Shown: positions 7,902-13,201 of the stretch, one piece after another
How the letters are laid out: each line of letters begins with the position of its first letter
How positions within the stretch are numbered: position 1 is the first letter of the stretch
Source: Pseudomonadota bacterium
Lineage (GTDB): Bacteria; Pseudomonadota; Gammaproteobacteria; Xanthomonadales; Rhodanobacteraceae
Reading direction: 5' to 3'
DNA length: 13,201 nucleotides
NCBI GenBank assembly: GCA_018241165.1
Contig: JAFEEK010000486.1
Coordinates: 1-13,201 of the forward strand
Program-made: the position numbers and the translations under genes
The notes under the pieces: model-generated
Told to the model about the DNA's origin: nothing
Database searches by the model: none
What the model saw: only the letters and a program-made list of their open reading frames with translations

Positions 7902-8957
7902 TTGATTTTCCGATATCCCACGGAGTTTCCGGCGGACGATGTCGAGCGCCGCGTGCCGGACGCGGCCACGGCGCGCGCGCTCGTGCGCGAACGCAGTCCG
8001 CAATTGCTTGAACTGCTCGCCTACCGGCGCGAGCGCTTCGCCGCGCTGATCGTCGCGCGTACCGACCACCCGCCGATCGCCGACGCCGAAGACGCGGTGC
8101 TGATGGCGTTTTGCCGGCTTGCGTTCCGGCATGGAACCTGGGGCAAGGATTTCCATGCCTACCACAATGAAGGCCACATCTTCGAAATCCTCGGTCCGCG
8201 CCTGGAACGCCTGATCGACGCGATCGGCATCGATGCGTTGAGCCTGCGCGACTGGTTCCTGCTCGCCCTGTTCGCCGCGACGCACGATCTGCGCCAGCGT
8301 GAGGCCCCGCAATACCATGCCGGCATCGGCAGCAACGAACGCGCCAGCATCGAGGAAACCTTTCGCATCCTGCACGCCTGCGGCTTCACCCACGCCGCCA
8401 ACGCCGAAGTGTTCATCGGTATCGAACTGATGATCGCCGGCAGCACCTTCGACGCGCGCCCGCCCATGCCGGCGCTGGAATTCAACAGCGCCGAACTGGT
8501 GGTCGAATCCGGCGGCGCACTGGCGCAGAAACTCGACGCCAAACTGGACAAGCACGCGCCCGGCTGGCGCGACGACGCGCGCATCGTGCATGCGCTGGAA
8601 CTCGCCCTGATCGCGGCAGACCTGGATACCGCAAACGTCGCCGAAGATTTTCCGCTGCTCATGGTCAGTGCCGAGCGCCTGTGCCTGGAGCGCGAAATGC
8701 GCAGCCACCGCGACCCGGCGGATGGCGCATCGGCGCAACCGATGCTGAGCTTCCTGACCAGCGGACAGGAGCACTATTTCTTCGACCTGCACCGGTTCAG
8801 CTCGCCCCAGGGTCGCACCGCCTTCGCTGCCGCCAAACAGGCGAACGTGCAGCCGATGCGCGGGTTGATCCACGATTTGCGCGCCGCCGTGCCCACGCCG
8901 CACACCGGCAATGAGGTGTTGGCAGCGTTCCGCGCCCTGCTTGAAAAAGCCCGCTGA
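7902..8957 (+). CDS. Uncharacterised HD/PDE-like metal-dependent phosphohydrolase
   Basis: The product is 351 residues, soluble and Ala/Leu/Arg-rich, with no signal peptide or membrane segment. Three features suggest an HD-superfamily phosphohydrolase with the layout of class I cyclic-nucleotide phosphodiesterases: YHNEGH at 87-92 (compare YHNxxH), THD at 127-129 followed by GIGSNERAS at 141-149 (compare the PDE HD...GxxN segment), and AADLD at 238-242 as a candidate third metal ligand. No GAF, PAS, REC or other sensor domain is seen. The gene starts 41 nt after radC, with its own TATACT box, a GGAGGA ribosome binding site and a likely TTG start. Removing one T from the TTTT run at 7906-7909 would instead join the frame to the ATG at 7892, so a frameshift or sequence error is possible. 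The substrate is unknown. Confidence 0.78.
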   Translation: MIFRYPTEFPADDVERRVPDAATARALVRERSPQLLELLAYRRERFAALIVARTDHPPIADAEDAVLMAFCRLAFRHGTWGKDFHAYHNEGHIFEILGPRLERLIDAIGIDALSLRDWFLLALFAATHDLRQREAPQYHAGIGSNERASIEETFRILHACGFTHAANAEVFIGIELMIAGSTFDARPPMPALEFNSAELVVESGGALAQKLDAKLDKHAPGWRDDARIVHALELALIAADLDTANVAEDFPLLMVSAERLCLEREMRSHRDPADGASAQPMLSFLTSGQEHYFFDLHRFSSPQGRTAFAAAKQANVQPMRGLIHDLRAAVPTPHTGNEVLAAFRALLEKAR

Positions 8958-9012
8958 TTCGAGCGTTTGCACAGGCGGATTTTGGCGTCGCCATGCGGTT
9001 TTTCGCGTGGAT

Positions 9013-9021
9013 TTATACACA
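9013..9021 (+). promoter_or_regulatory. DnaA-box-like 9-mer TTATACACA
   Basis: TTATACACA differs by one base from the strong DnaA box TTATCCACA and fits the broader published consensus TTWTNCACA. It lies at the left edge of the AT-rich island and points the same way as the perfect box at 9191. Binding by DnaA is an inference. Confidence 0.4.
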
Positions 9022-9051
9022 ATGCTGCATTCGCCACATTTTGCCATTTGT

Positions 9052-9073
9052 CCAAAAGTGCCAGTCCACTTTG
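9052..9073. repeat. Imperfect inverted repeat CCAAAAGTG / CACTTTGG
   Basis: The left arm at 9052-9060 and right arm at 9066-9073 are complementary apart from one extra A in the left arm. The element lies in the AT-rich island about 180 bp before the argS -35 box. It could be an operator or a small hairpin; no regulator can be named. Confidence 0.45.
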
Positions 9074-9108
9074 GTGACGGTTTTTGTATGTAAAATCAAT
9101 ATGTTGGA

Positions 9109-9132
9109 CGAATACGTCTGGCGCCAGATTCG
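9109..9132. repeat. Perfect 12-bp palindrome TCTGGCGCCAGA with flanking CGAA/TTCG
   Basis: TCTGGCGCCAGA at 9117-9128 is a perfect dyad with no spacer. Just outside it CGAA (9109-9112) and TTCG (9129-9132) also pair, with a 4-nt asymmetry on the left. A spacerless dyad is more typical of a protein-binding site than of an RNA hairpin. The ligand is unknown. Confidence 0.5.
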
Positions 9133-9190
9133 ACAATCCCGAAACAGCGCGCGCACCCGGCGGACTTCGCCTGATTCGATACTCACACAG

Positions 9191-9199
9191 TTATCCACA
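9191..9199 (+). promoter_or_regulatory. Perfect DnaA box TTATCCACA
   Basis: This is an exact match to the high-affinity DnaA consensus of E. coli and most bacteria. It lies 54 bp upstream of the probable argS -35 box and 178 bp from a second, near-consensus box in the same orientation. It may regulate argS, titrate DnaA or be fortuitous; two boxes alone do not make an origin. Confidence 0.5.
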
Positions 9200-9220
9200 G
9201 GCCCGGAAACCGCACTGTCA

Positions 9221-9241
9221 TGCGGATTCATGCTGTCCGCA
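9221..9241. repeat. Inverted repeat TGCGGA / TCCGCA before the argS promoter
   Basis: A perfect 6-bp inverted repeat (9221-9226 and 9236-9241) with a 9-nt spacer sits 11 bp upstream of the argS -35 candidate. The position would suit an operator, but the arms are short and chance occurrence is plausible. Confidence 0.3.
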
Positions 9242-9252
9242 CAATGCTGCCT

Positions 9253-9280
9253 TTGGCGCACGCGCCGCGCCGACTACAAT
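9253..9280 (+). promoter_or_regulatory. Probable sigma70 promoter of argS
   Basis: TTGGCG at 9253-9258 and TACAAT at 9275-9280 are separated by 16 bp, a good match to the -35/-10 layout. Transcription would begin near 9287, giving a leader of about 20 nt before the GTG at 9309 and making an in-frame TTG at 9291 unlikely as start. A GGAAA at 9296-9300 serves as a modest ribosome binding site. Confidence 0.55.
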
Positions 9281-9308
9281 AGGGCGCGATTTGTCGGAAA
9301 CCTCCTGC

Positions 9309-10994
9309 GTGAAAGACTCCCTGCACCAACTCGTCCTGCAGGCCATTGCGCGCCTGCGGGAGCAAGCCGTTTTGCCCGCCGACGCTGCCGCGGCGTTCGT
9401 CGTCGAACGCACGCGCAGCGCCGAACATGGCGATTTCGCCACCAATGCCGCGCTGTTGCTGGCCAAGCATGCGCGCACGAATCCGCGTGCGCTCGCGCAG
9501 GCGCTCGTGGCGGCGCTGCCGCAAAATCCACAAATTGCAAAAGTGGAAATAGCCGGTCCCGGCTTCATCAACTTTTTCCTTGCCGCGGCTGCGTACCATG
9601 GCGAAGTCCGGCGCATCCACGCCGACGCCGCAAAATACGGGCGCAACGCTTCCGGCGCCGGCCGGACCGCAGGCGTGGAATTCGTCTCGGCCAATCCGAC
9701 CGGCCCTTTGCACGTCGGCCACGGTCGCGCCGCGGCGATCGGCGATTGCATCGCGCGCGTGCTCGACGCGAACGGCTGGGTGGTCAAGCGCGAGTTCTAC
9801 TACAACGACGCCGGCGTGCAGATCGGCAACCTCGCATTGTCGGTGCAGGCGCGCGCCAGGGGCCTGAAGCCCGGCGACGCGGATTGGCCGACGGACGCGT
9901 ATAACGGCGACTACATCGCCGACGTCGCGCAGGCGTATCTGGCCGGCGCCAGCGTCGAGGCCGACGGCCACGCGTTCGTGGGTGCGAAGGATGCAAACGA
10001 CCTCGACGCGATTCGTGGTTTCGCCGTCGCCTGGCTGCGTCGCGAGCAGAACGCGGATCTGGCCGCGTTCGGCGTAGCGTTCGATGTGTATTTCCTCGAA
10101 TCCTCGTTGTACGCCGACGGCAAGGTGGACGAAACCGTGCGCGAACTCGTCGGCCACGGCCACACCTACGAGGAAGGCGGCGCGCTGTGGCTCAAGACCA
10201 CGGACTTCGGCGACGACAAGGATCGCGTCATGCGCAAGTCGGACGGCACGTTCACCTACTTCGTGCCGGACGTCGCCTACCACCGCAGCAAATGGCAGCG
10301 CGGTTACGTGCGCGCGATCACCGAACTGGGCTCCGATCACCACGGCTCGCTGGCGCGCGTGAAAGCCGGCTTGCAGGCGCTGGATTGCGGCATTCCGAAG
10401 GACTGGCCGGAGTACGTGCTGCACCAGATGGTCACGGTGATGCGCGGCGGCGAGGAAGTGAAGCTGTCCAAGCGTGCCGGCAGCTACGTCACCCTGCGCG
10501 ACCTGATCGACGAGGTCGGACGCGACGCGACGCGTTATTTCCTGATCGCGCGCAAAGCCGATTCGCAACTCGTGTTCGACATCGACCTGGCGCGTTCGCA
10601 GTCCAACGACAACCCGGTCTACTACATCCAGTACGCCCATGCGCGCGTCGCCAGCGTGCTGCGCCAGCTCGACGAACGCGGAATCGCGTGGAACCGCGAC
10701 AACGGCCTGGCGCACCTGGCGCGATTGGACAACGAGCACGAATCGGCACTGATGACGCAGTTGTCGCGCTATCCCGAAATCGTCGAAGCCGCGGCGTCGA
10801 GCCTGGAACCGCACCTGATCGCGCAATACCTGCGCGAACTGGCGAACGCACTGCACGCGTACTATCACGCCCATCAATTCATCGTCGACGACGCCGACCT
10901 GCGCGATGCGCGCATTGGCCTGATCGTGGCCGCGCAGCAGGTGTTGCGCAACGGGCTCGACCTGCTCGGCGTCTGGGCACCGGAGAGCATGTAA
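9309..10994 (+). CDS. argS: Arginyl-tRNA synthetase
   Basis: The product is 561 residues, a class I aminoacyl-tRNA synthetase that charges tRNA-Arg. Visible parts are the N-terminal Add1 domain ending in [13 protein letters not shown] (79-91), the HIGH-type signature [15 protein letters not shown] with HVGH at 135-138, the Rossmann-fold catalytic core including [16 protein letters not shown] (339-354), a KMSK-type KLSKRAG at 385-391, and the helical anticodon-binding domain with the YYIQYAHAR block (438-446) and C-terminal LGVWAPE. I chose the GTG at 9309: it matches the family N-terminus and follows a promoter and weak ribosome binding site at suitable spacing. The frame is open for 75 more codons upstream, from a TTG at 9084, but that stretch looks non-coding. 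The stop overlaps the start of the downstream SPOR gene by one base (TAATG). Confidence 0.97.
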   Translation: MKDSLHQLVLQAIARLREQAVLPADAAAAFVVERTRSAEHGDFATNAALLLAKHARTNPRALAQALVAALPQNPQIAKVEIAGPGFINFFLAAAAYHGEVRRIHADAAKYGRNASGAGRTAGVEFVSANPTGPLHVGHGRAAAIGDCIARVLDANGWVVKREFYYNDAGVQIGNLALSVQARARGLKPGDADWPTDAYNGDYIADVAQAYLAGASVEADGHAFVGAKDANDLDAIRGFAVAWLRREQNADLAAFGVAFDVYFLESSLYADGKVDETVRELVGHGHTYEEGGALWLKTTDFGDDKDRVMRKSDGTFTYFVPDVAYHRSKWQRGYVRAITELGSDHHGSLARVKAGLQALDCGIPKDWPEYVLHQMVTVMRGGEEVKLSKRAGSYVTLRDLIDEVGRDATRYFLIARKADSQLVFDIDLARSQSNDNPVYYIQYAHARVASVLRQLDERGIAWNRDNGLAHLARLDNEHESALMTQLSRYPEIVEAAASSLEPHLIAQYLRELANALHAYYHAHQFIVDDADLRDARIGLIVAAQQVLRNGLDLLGVWAPESM

Positions 10995-11644
10995 TGGCAA
11001 GCAAGCAACAAGCATATCGCGGCAACGCCAAACCCGGCTGGCCGGCATGGGCGTGGCTGGGCATCGGCGTCGCGCTCGGCATCGTGGTTTCGATGCTGAT
11101 CCTGTTCAAGGATTGGGTGCCGCTGCTGCACAGATCCAACCTGCCGCAGCCGAACGCGCAGGCGATCGCGCCCAAGGCCAGCGATCAGGCTGTCGCCGAT
11201 GCCGCCAAAGCCGCCGCGCCGCCGAAAAAGAGCTTCGATTTCTATTCCGTGTTGCCGGAAATGGAAGTGGTGATACCCGACGCCGAACTTTCCGCAAAGG
11301 CAAAAGCCGAACAGGCACGGCAGGCGCTCGCCGCATCGCAGGCGCAGGCGCAACCCGCCGGAGCGCCCGCAGGTGTTGCGCCGCCGGCGCCCGTCGAATC
11401 CGGCAGCGGTTACATGCTGCTCGCCGGCTCGTACAACGACGCCCACGCCGCAGACGAAGCCAAGGCCAAGCTCGCCCTGCTCGGCATCGTCGCGCGCGTG
11501 CAACCGGTCACGATCAACGGCAAGACCTGGAACCGCATCATGCTCGGCCCCTATGCCGATGCCAGTGCGACCGAAGCGGCGAAACAATCGCTCGCGGAAA
11601 ACGGCATCAAGGCAATTCCGATCTCGCGCAAGCCCGGCGATTGA
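10994..11644 (+). CDS. FtsN-like SPOR-domain membrane protein
   Basis: The product is 216 residues with the layout of cell-division protein FtsN: a short cytosolic N-terminus, one transmembrane helix at about 17-38, a low-complexity Ala/Pro/Gln/Lys-rich periplasmic linker, and a C-terminal SPOR domain at about 137-212 (opening GYMLLAGSYNDAHAADEAKA). SPOR domains bind denuded glycan strands of septal peptidoglycan. Residues 81-93 (FDFYSVLPEMEVV) contain the FYxxLPexEV motif I associate with proteobacterial FtsN-type SPOR proteins. Start choice: the ATG overlaps the argS stop (TAATG) and is preceded by GGAGAG at 10982-10987, 6 nt away. In Xanthomonas an argS-SPOR arrangement near hslVU is remembered, as is ftsN-hslVU in E. 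coli; this supports but does not prove FtsN identity. Confidence 0.88.
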   Translation: MASKQQAYRGNAKPGWPAWAWLGIGVALGIVVSMLILFKDWVPLLHRSNLPQPNAQAIAPKASDQAVADAAKAAAPPKKSFDFYSVLPEMEVVIPDAELSAKAKAEQARQALAASQAQAQPAGAPAGVAPPAPVESGSGYMLLAGSYNDAHAADEAKAKLALLGIVARVQPVTINGKTWNRIMLGPYADASATEAAKQSLAENGIKAIPISRKPGD

Positions 11645-11650
11645 TCGCGT

Positions 11651-12973
11651 TCAGCCACCGAAACCATCGGCGAAGATGGTATCCGTCTGCAGCATCAGCA
11701 CGCGGCCGTTCAGATCGACCACATAGACGTTGCCGTTGCCATCGTCGCCGAACGAGGCCGTGCTGCCTGCGTTGAGACCGGTCGGGGTAATCGTGCCGTT
11801 GCCGCTGTCCCAGCTCGTTCCGAGCGGCTTCGGCGCGGCATAGTAGACATCGCCGGTGCAATAGTCGCTGTAGAAATAAATGCCGCGCAGCGACTGGCTC
11901 GGGCCGCGATAGACGTACCCGCCGATTACCGCGCAACGGCCGCCGCCGTGGCTGTATTCGATGACCGGCGCGATCGTGCTCGTGGTTGCGGGACACGTCG
12001 TGCCGCTGCCGGAAGGCGAGTAGTAATGCCTGCCTTCGCACTTGTTCCAGCCGTAGTTGCCGCCGCCGGCGAATCCGGCCGGTTCGAAATCGATCTCTTC
12101 GTACAAATTCTGGCCGACATCGCCGATGACCAGGTCGTGGGTCTGCGAATCGAAGCTCCAGCGCCAGGGATTGCGCAAGCCGTAGTCCCATATTTCGGCG
12201 CACTTGTTGCTCTGACCCACGTACGGATTCGTCGACGGAATCGCATACTGCGCCGGCTGCCCCAGCGTCGCGCCGCACATGTTGGCCGTGGCCGATGCGG
12301 TCGTGTGCCGCACGTCCAGACGCATCATCTTTCCCAGCAGGTAGTAGAACGGACCGTTGCCACTGGTATTGCCGCAACTCGCCGCATTGCCATCGGCCGC
12401 CTTTTTCCACAGGCACTGCGCGAATCCATTCGGGTCGCCGCCACTGCCGCCATCGCCCATGCCCCAGTACAGGTATTTGTCCACGCCGAACAGGATGTCG
12501 CCGCCATTGTGGTTGGTGTACAGGTCCGGCACGCGCAACACCACCTGGCTGGAGCCGGCAAAGGTGTTGGCAGACGGGTTCGTGGCGACGTAGCGGCGCA
12601 GCACCTGATCCGGCAACACGCCGAGTTTCGGGTCGGTGCCCGGCGCCGTGTACGTGATGTAGAACGTGCCGTTGGTGGCGAAATCCGGATCGAAGGCGAG
12701 TCCGAGCAAACCCTGCTCGCCGCAACAGGTGACGGAGACGGTCAGGAAATTCTGCGACAGCGGGTTTCCCTTCGTATCGAAGACCTTGATGGTGCCGCCA
12801 TTTTCCGCGACGAACAGGCGGCCGCTGCCATCGGGCGGGGCGCGCACGACCACCGGGCTGTTCAATCCGGCGTTGCTGTCGATGACCGAGGTCAGCTCGA
12901 TATCCGACGGTAGCTGCGCCAGTGCCGACGTGGCGATGAGAATCGATCCCGCGACCCACCCGAATGCTTTCAT
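11651..12973 (-). CDS. Secreted PQQ-dependent sugar dehydrogenase (GSDH family)
   Basis: The product is 440 residues with a clear Sec signal peptide (1-19, ending SALAQ). The rest matches the glucose/sorbosone dehydrogenase beta-propeller family of soluble, PQQ-dependent aldose dehydrogenases: GLLGLAFDPDF (88-98), NHNGGD with candidate catalytic His155 (154-159), LYWGMGDGG (168-176), GLRNPWRWSFD with candidate PQQ-binding Arg267-Asn268 (265-275), VIGDVGQNLYEEIDFEP (282-298), GGNYGW (304-309) and IGGYVYRG (350-357). Ten cysteines, including an adjacent pair at 83-84, suggest disulfides in an exported protein. The C-terminus ends TIFADGFGG, a tail not needed by the propeller. The ATG has GGAG at 12980-12983, 6 nt upstream. 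The gene converges on the SPOR gene with a 6-nt gap and is divergent from an SDR gene. The sugar and electron acceptor are unknown. Confidence 0.9.
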   Translation of the reverse strand: MKAFGWVAGSILIATSALAQLPSDIELTSVIDSNAGLNSPVVVRAPPDGSGRLFVAENGGTIKVFDTKGNPLSQNFLTVSVTCCGEQGLLGLAFDPDFATNGTFYITYTAPGTDPKLGVLPDQVLRRYVATNPSANTFAGSSQVVLRVPDLYTNHNGGDILFGVDKYLYWGMGDGGSGGDPNGFAQCLWKKAADGNAASCGNTSGNGPFYYLLGKMMRLDVRHTTASATANMCGATLGQPAQYAIPSTNPYVGQSNKCAEIWDYGLRNPWRWSFDSQTHDLVIGDVGQNLYEEIDFEPAGFAGGGNYGWNKCEGRHYYSPSGSGTTCPATTSTIAPVIEYSHGGGRCAVIGGYVYRGPSQSLRGIYFYSDYCTGDVYYAAPKPLGTSWDSGNGTITPTGLNAGSTASFGDDGNGNVYVVDLNGRVLMLQTDTIFADGFGG

Positions 12974-13098
12974 GATTGGCTCCGCGTGCGAGGGAAGGTC
13001 ATATGTACTCCGGCTCGCGTGAGCAAACCGTAATCGTCGTCACATTCGCCTGCCGAGGGCATATTCCGATATCGTTGCCTATTTGCTGCGGAACAATC
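12974..13098. promoter_or_regulatory. Divergent intergenic region between PQQ dehydrogenase and SDR genes
   Basis: These 125 bases must contain the start signals for two divergent genes. The GGAG ribosome binding site of the dehydrogenase (12980-12983, minus strand) is clear. TACATA and similar AT-rich hexamers occur on the minus strand near 13000, but no -35/-10 pair with proper spacing stands out, so no promoter is assigned. Confidence 0.45.
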
Positions 13099-13201
13099 AT
13101 GACCATGAAGACCATTCTCGTCACCGGCGCCAGCGCCGGCTTCGGCGCCGCCACCGTGCGGTGTTTTGCGCAAGCCGGCTGGCGCGTGATCGCGTTTGCG
13201 C
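13099..13201 (+). CDS. Short-chain dehydrogenase/reductase, 5' fragment
   Basis: Only the first 34 codons lie in the window. They read MTMKTILVTGASAGFGAATV and continue through a second helix into VIAFA, a classic Rossmann opening with the SDR cofactor motif TGxxxGxG (TGASAGFG, residues 9-16). These enzymes use NAD(P)H for oxidoreduction of alcohols and carbonyls; the fragment is too short to identify a substrate, though YdfG-like serine/3-hydroxy acid dehydrogenases begin in a similar way. Either the ATG at 13099 or the one at 13105 could be the start. A GGA about 7 nt before the first is a weak ribosome binding candidate. Confidence 0.88.
   Translation, partial: MTMKTILVTGASAGFGAATVRCFAQAGWRVIAFA

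Larger units (their letters stand above)
8958..9308. other. Long non-coding region upstream of argS
   Basis: This 351-bp gap is the longest gene-free stretch. Positions 9011-9100 are about 38% GC by direct count (34 of 90), far below the flanking genes. It holds two DnaA-box-like 9-mers, several inverted repeats, an 11-bp direct repeat (CACAATGCTGC at 9018-9028 and 9240-9250), the likely argS promoter, and near the left end a small TGGCGTCGCCA palindrome (8983-8993) followed by a T run (8999-9003) that could be a weak terminator. Open frames crossing it have no recognisable protein content. Confidence 0.75.

Noticed and set aside
9013..9199. Replication origin (oriC) upstream of argS
   Set aside because: Only two candidate DnaA boxes are seen, no dnaA, dnaN, gyrB or rpmH gene lies nearby, and no array of AT-rich 13-mers is present.
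9084..9308. 75-codon in-frame N-terminal extension of ArgRS from a TTG
   Set aside because: It crosses the DnaA-like box and the probable argS promoter, has non-protein-like composition, and the usual ArgRS N-terminus begins at the GTG at 9309.
9228..11048. 606-codon minus-strand open frame antisense to argS
   Set aside because: ArgRS motifs on the plus strand are unambiguous; the antisense product has no recognisable domains and reflects the scarcity of stops in GC-rich DNA.
12970..13173. 67-codon minus-strand frame over the SDR start
   Set aside because: The plus strand encodes a clear Rossmann-fold SDR N-terminus; the minus-strand frame has no motif and crosses the intergenic region.

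Overview
The window is GC-rich, densely coding DNA of a gammaproteobacterium. Its gene content and order point to Lysobacterales (Xanthomonadales), probably Rhodanobacteraceae or Xanthomonadaceae. This rests on remembered synteny (ExoIII/Crc-type gene next to pyrE; coaBC-dut-algC divergent from radC; argS followed by a SPOR protein) and on family motifs, since no search was possible. I see no rRNA, tRNA, CRISPR array, IS element or phage gene; most of the window is core-genome housekeeping.

Layout. (1) Positions 1-1578, minus strand: an ExoIII-family nuclease gene (xth) whose stop overlaps the start of an AmpG-type permease that runs off the left edge. (2) Positions 1579-1646: a 68-bp divergent control region with an inverted repeat around a -10-like box. 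(3) Positions 1647-2980, plus strand: pyrE, then a secreted DUF4124 protein with its own promoter-like box and strong ribosome binding site. (4) Positions 2988-7086, minus strand: coaBC-dut-algC, an apparent operon with a 4-nt coaBC/dut overlap; the algC product is a membrane-anchored phosphomannomutase/phosphoglucomutase. (5) Positions 7183-8957, plus strand: radC, then an uncharacterised HD/PDE-like phosphohydrolase with a probable TTG start. (6) Positions 8958-9308: the only long non-coding stretch, with an AT-rich island, two DnaA-box-like 9-mers, several inverted repeats and the likely argS promoter. (7) Positions 9309-11644: argS and an FtsN-like SPOR protein, joined by a TAATG stop/start overlap. 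(8) Positions 11651-12973, minus strand: a secreted PQQ-type sugar dehydrogenase (GSDH family) that converges on the SPOR gene. (9) Positions 13099 to the end: the start of a short-chain dehydrogenase/reductase.

The genes cover nucleotide and cofactor supply (pyrE, dut, coaBC), sugar-phosphate supply for surface polysaccharide (algC), DNA maintenance (xth, radC, dut), peptidoglycan turnover and division (ampG, SPOR protein) and translation (argS). The least explained items are the HD/PDE-like protein, the DnaA-box-bearing region before argS, and the C-terminal tail of the PQQ enzyme. I found no convincing multi-gene system that is clearly new.
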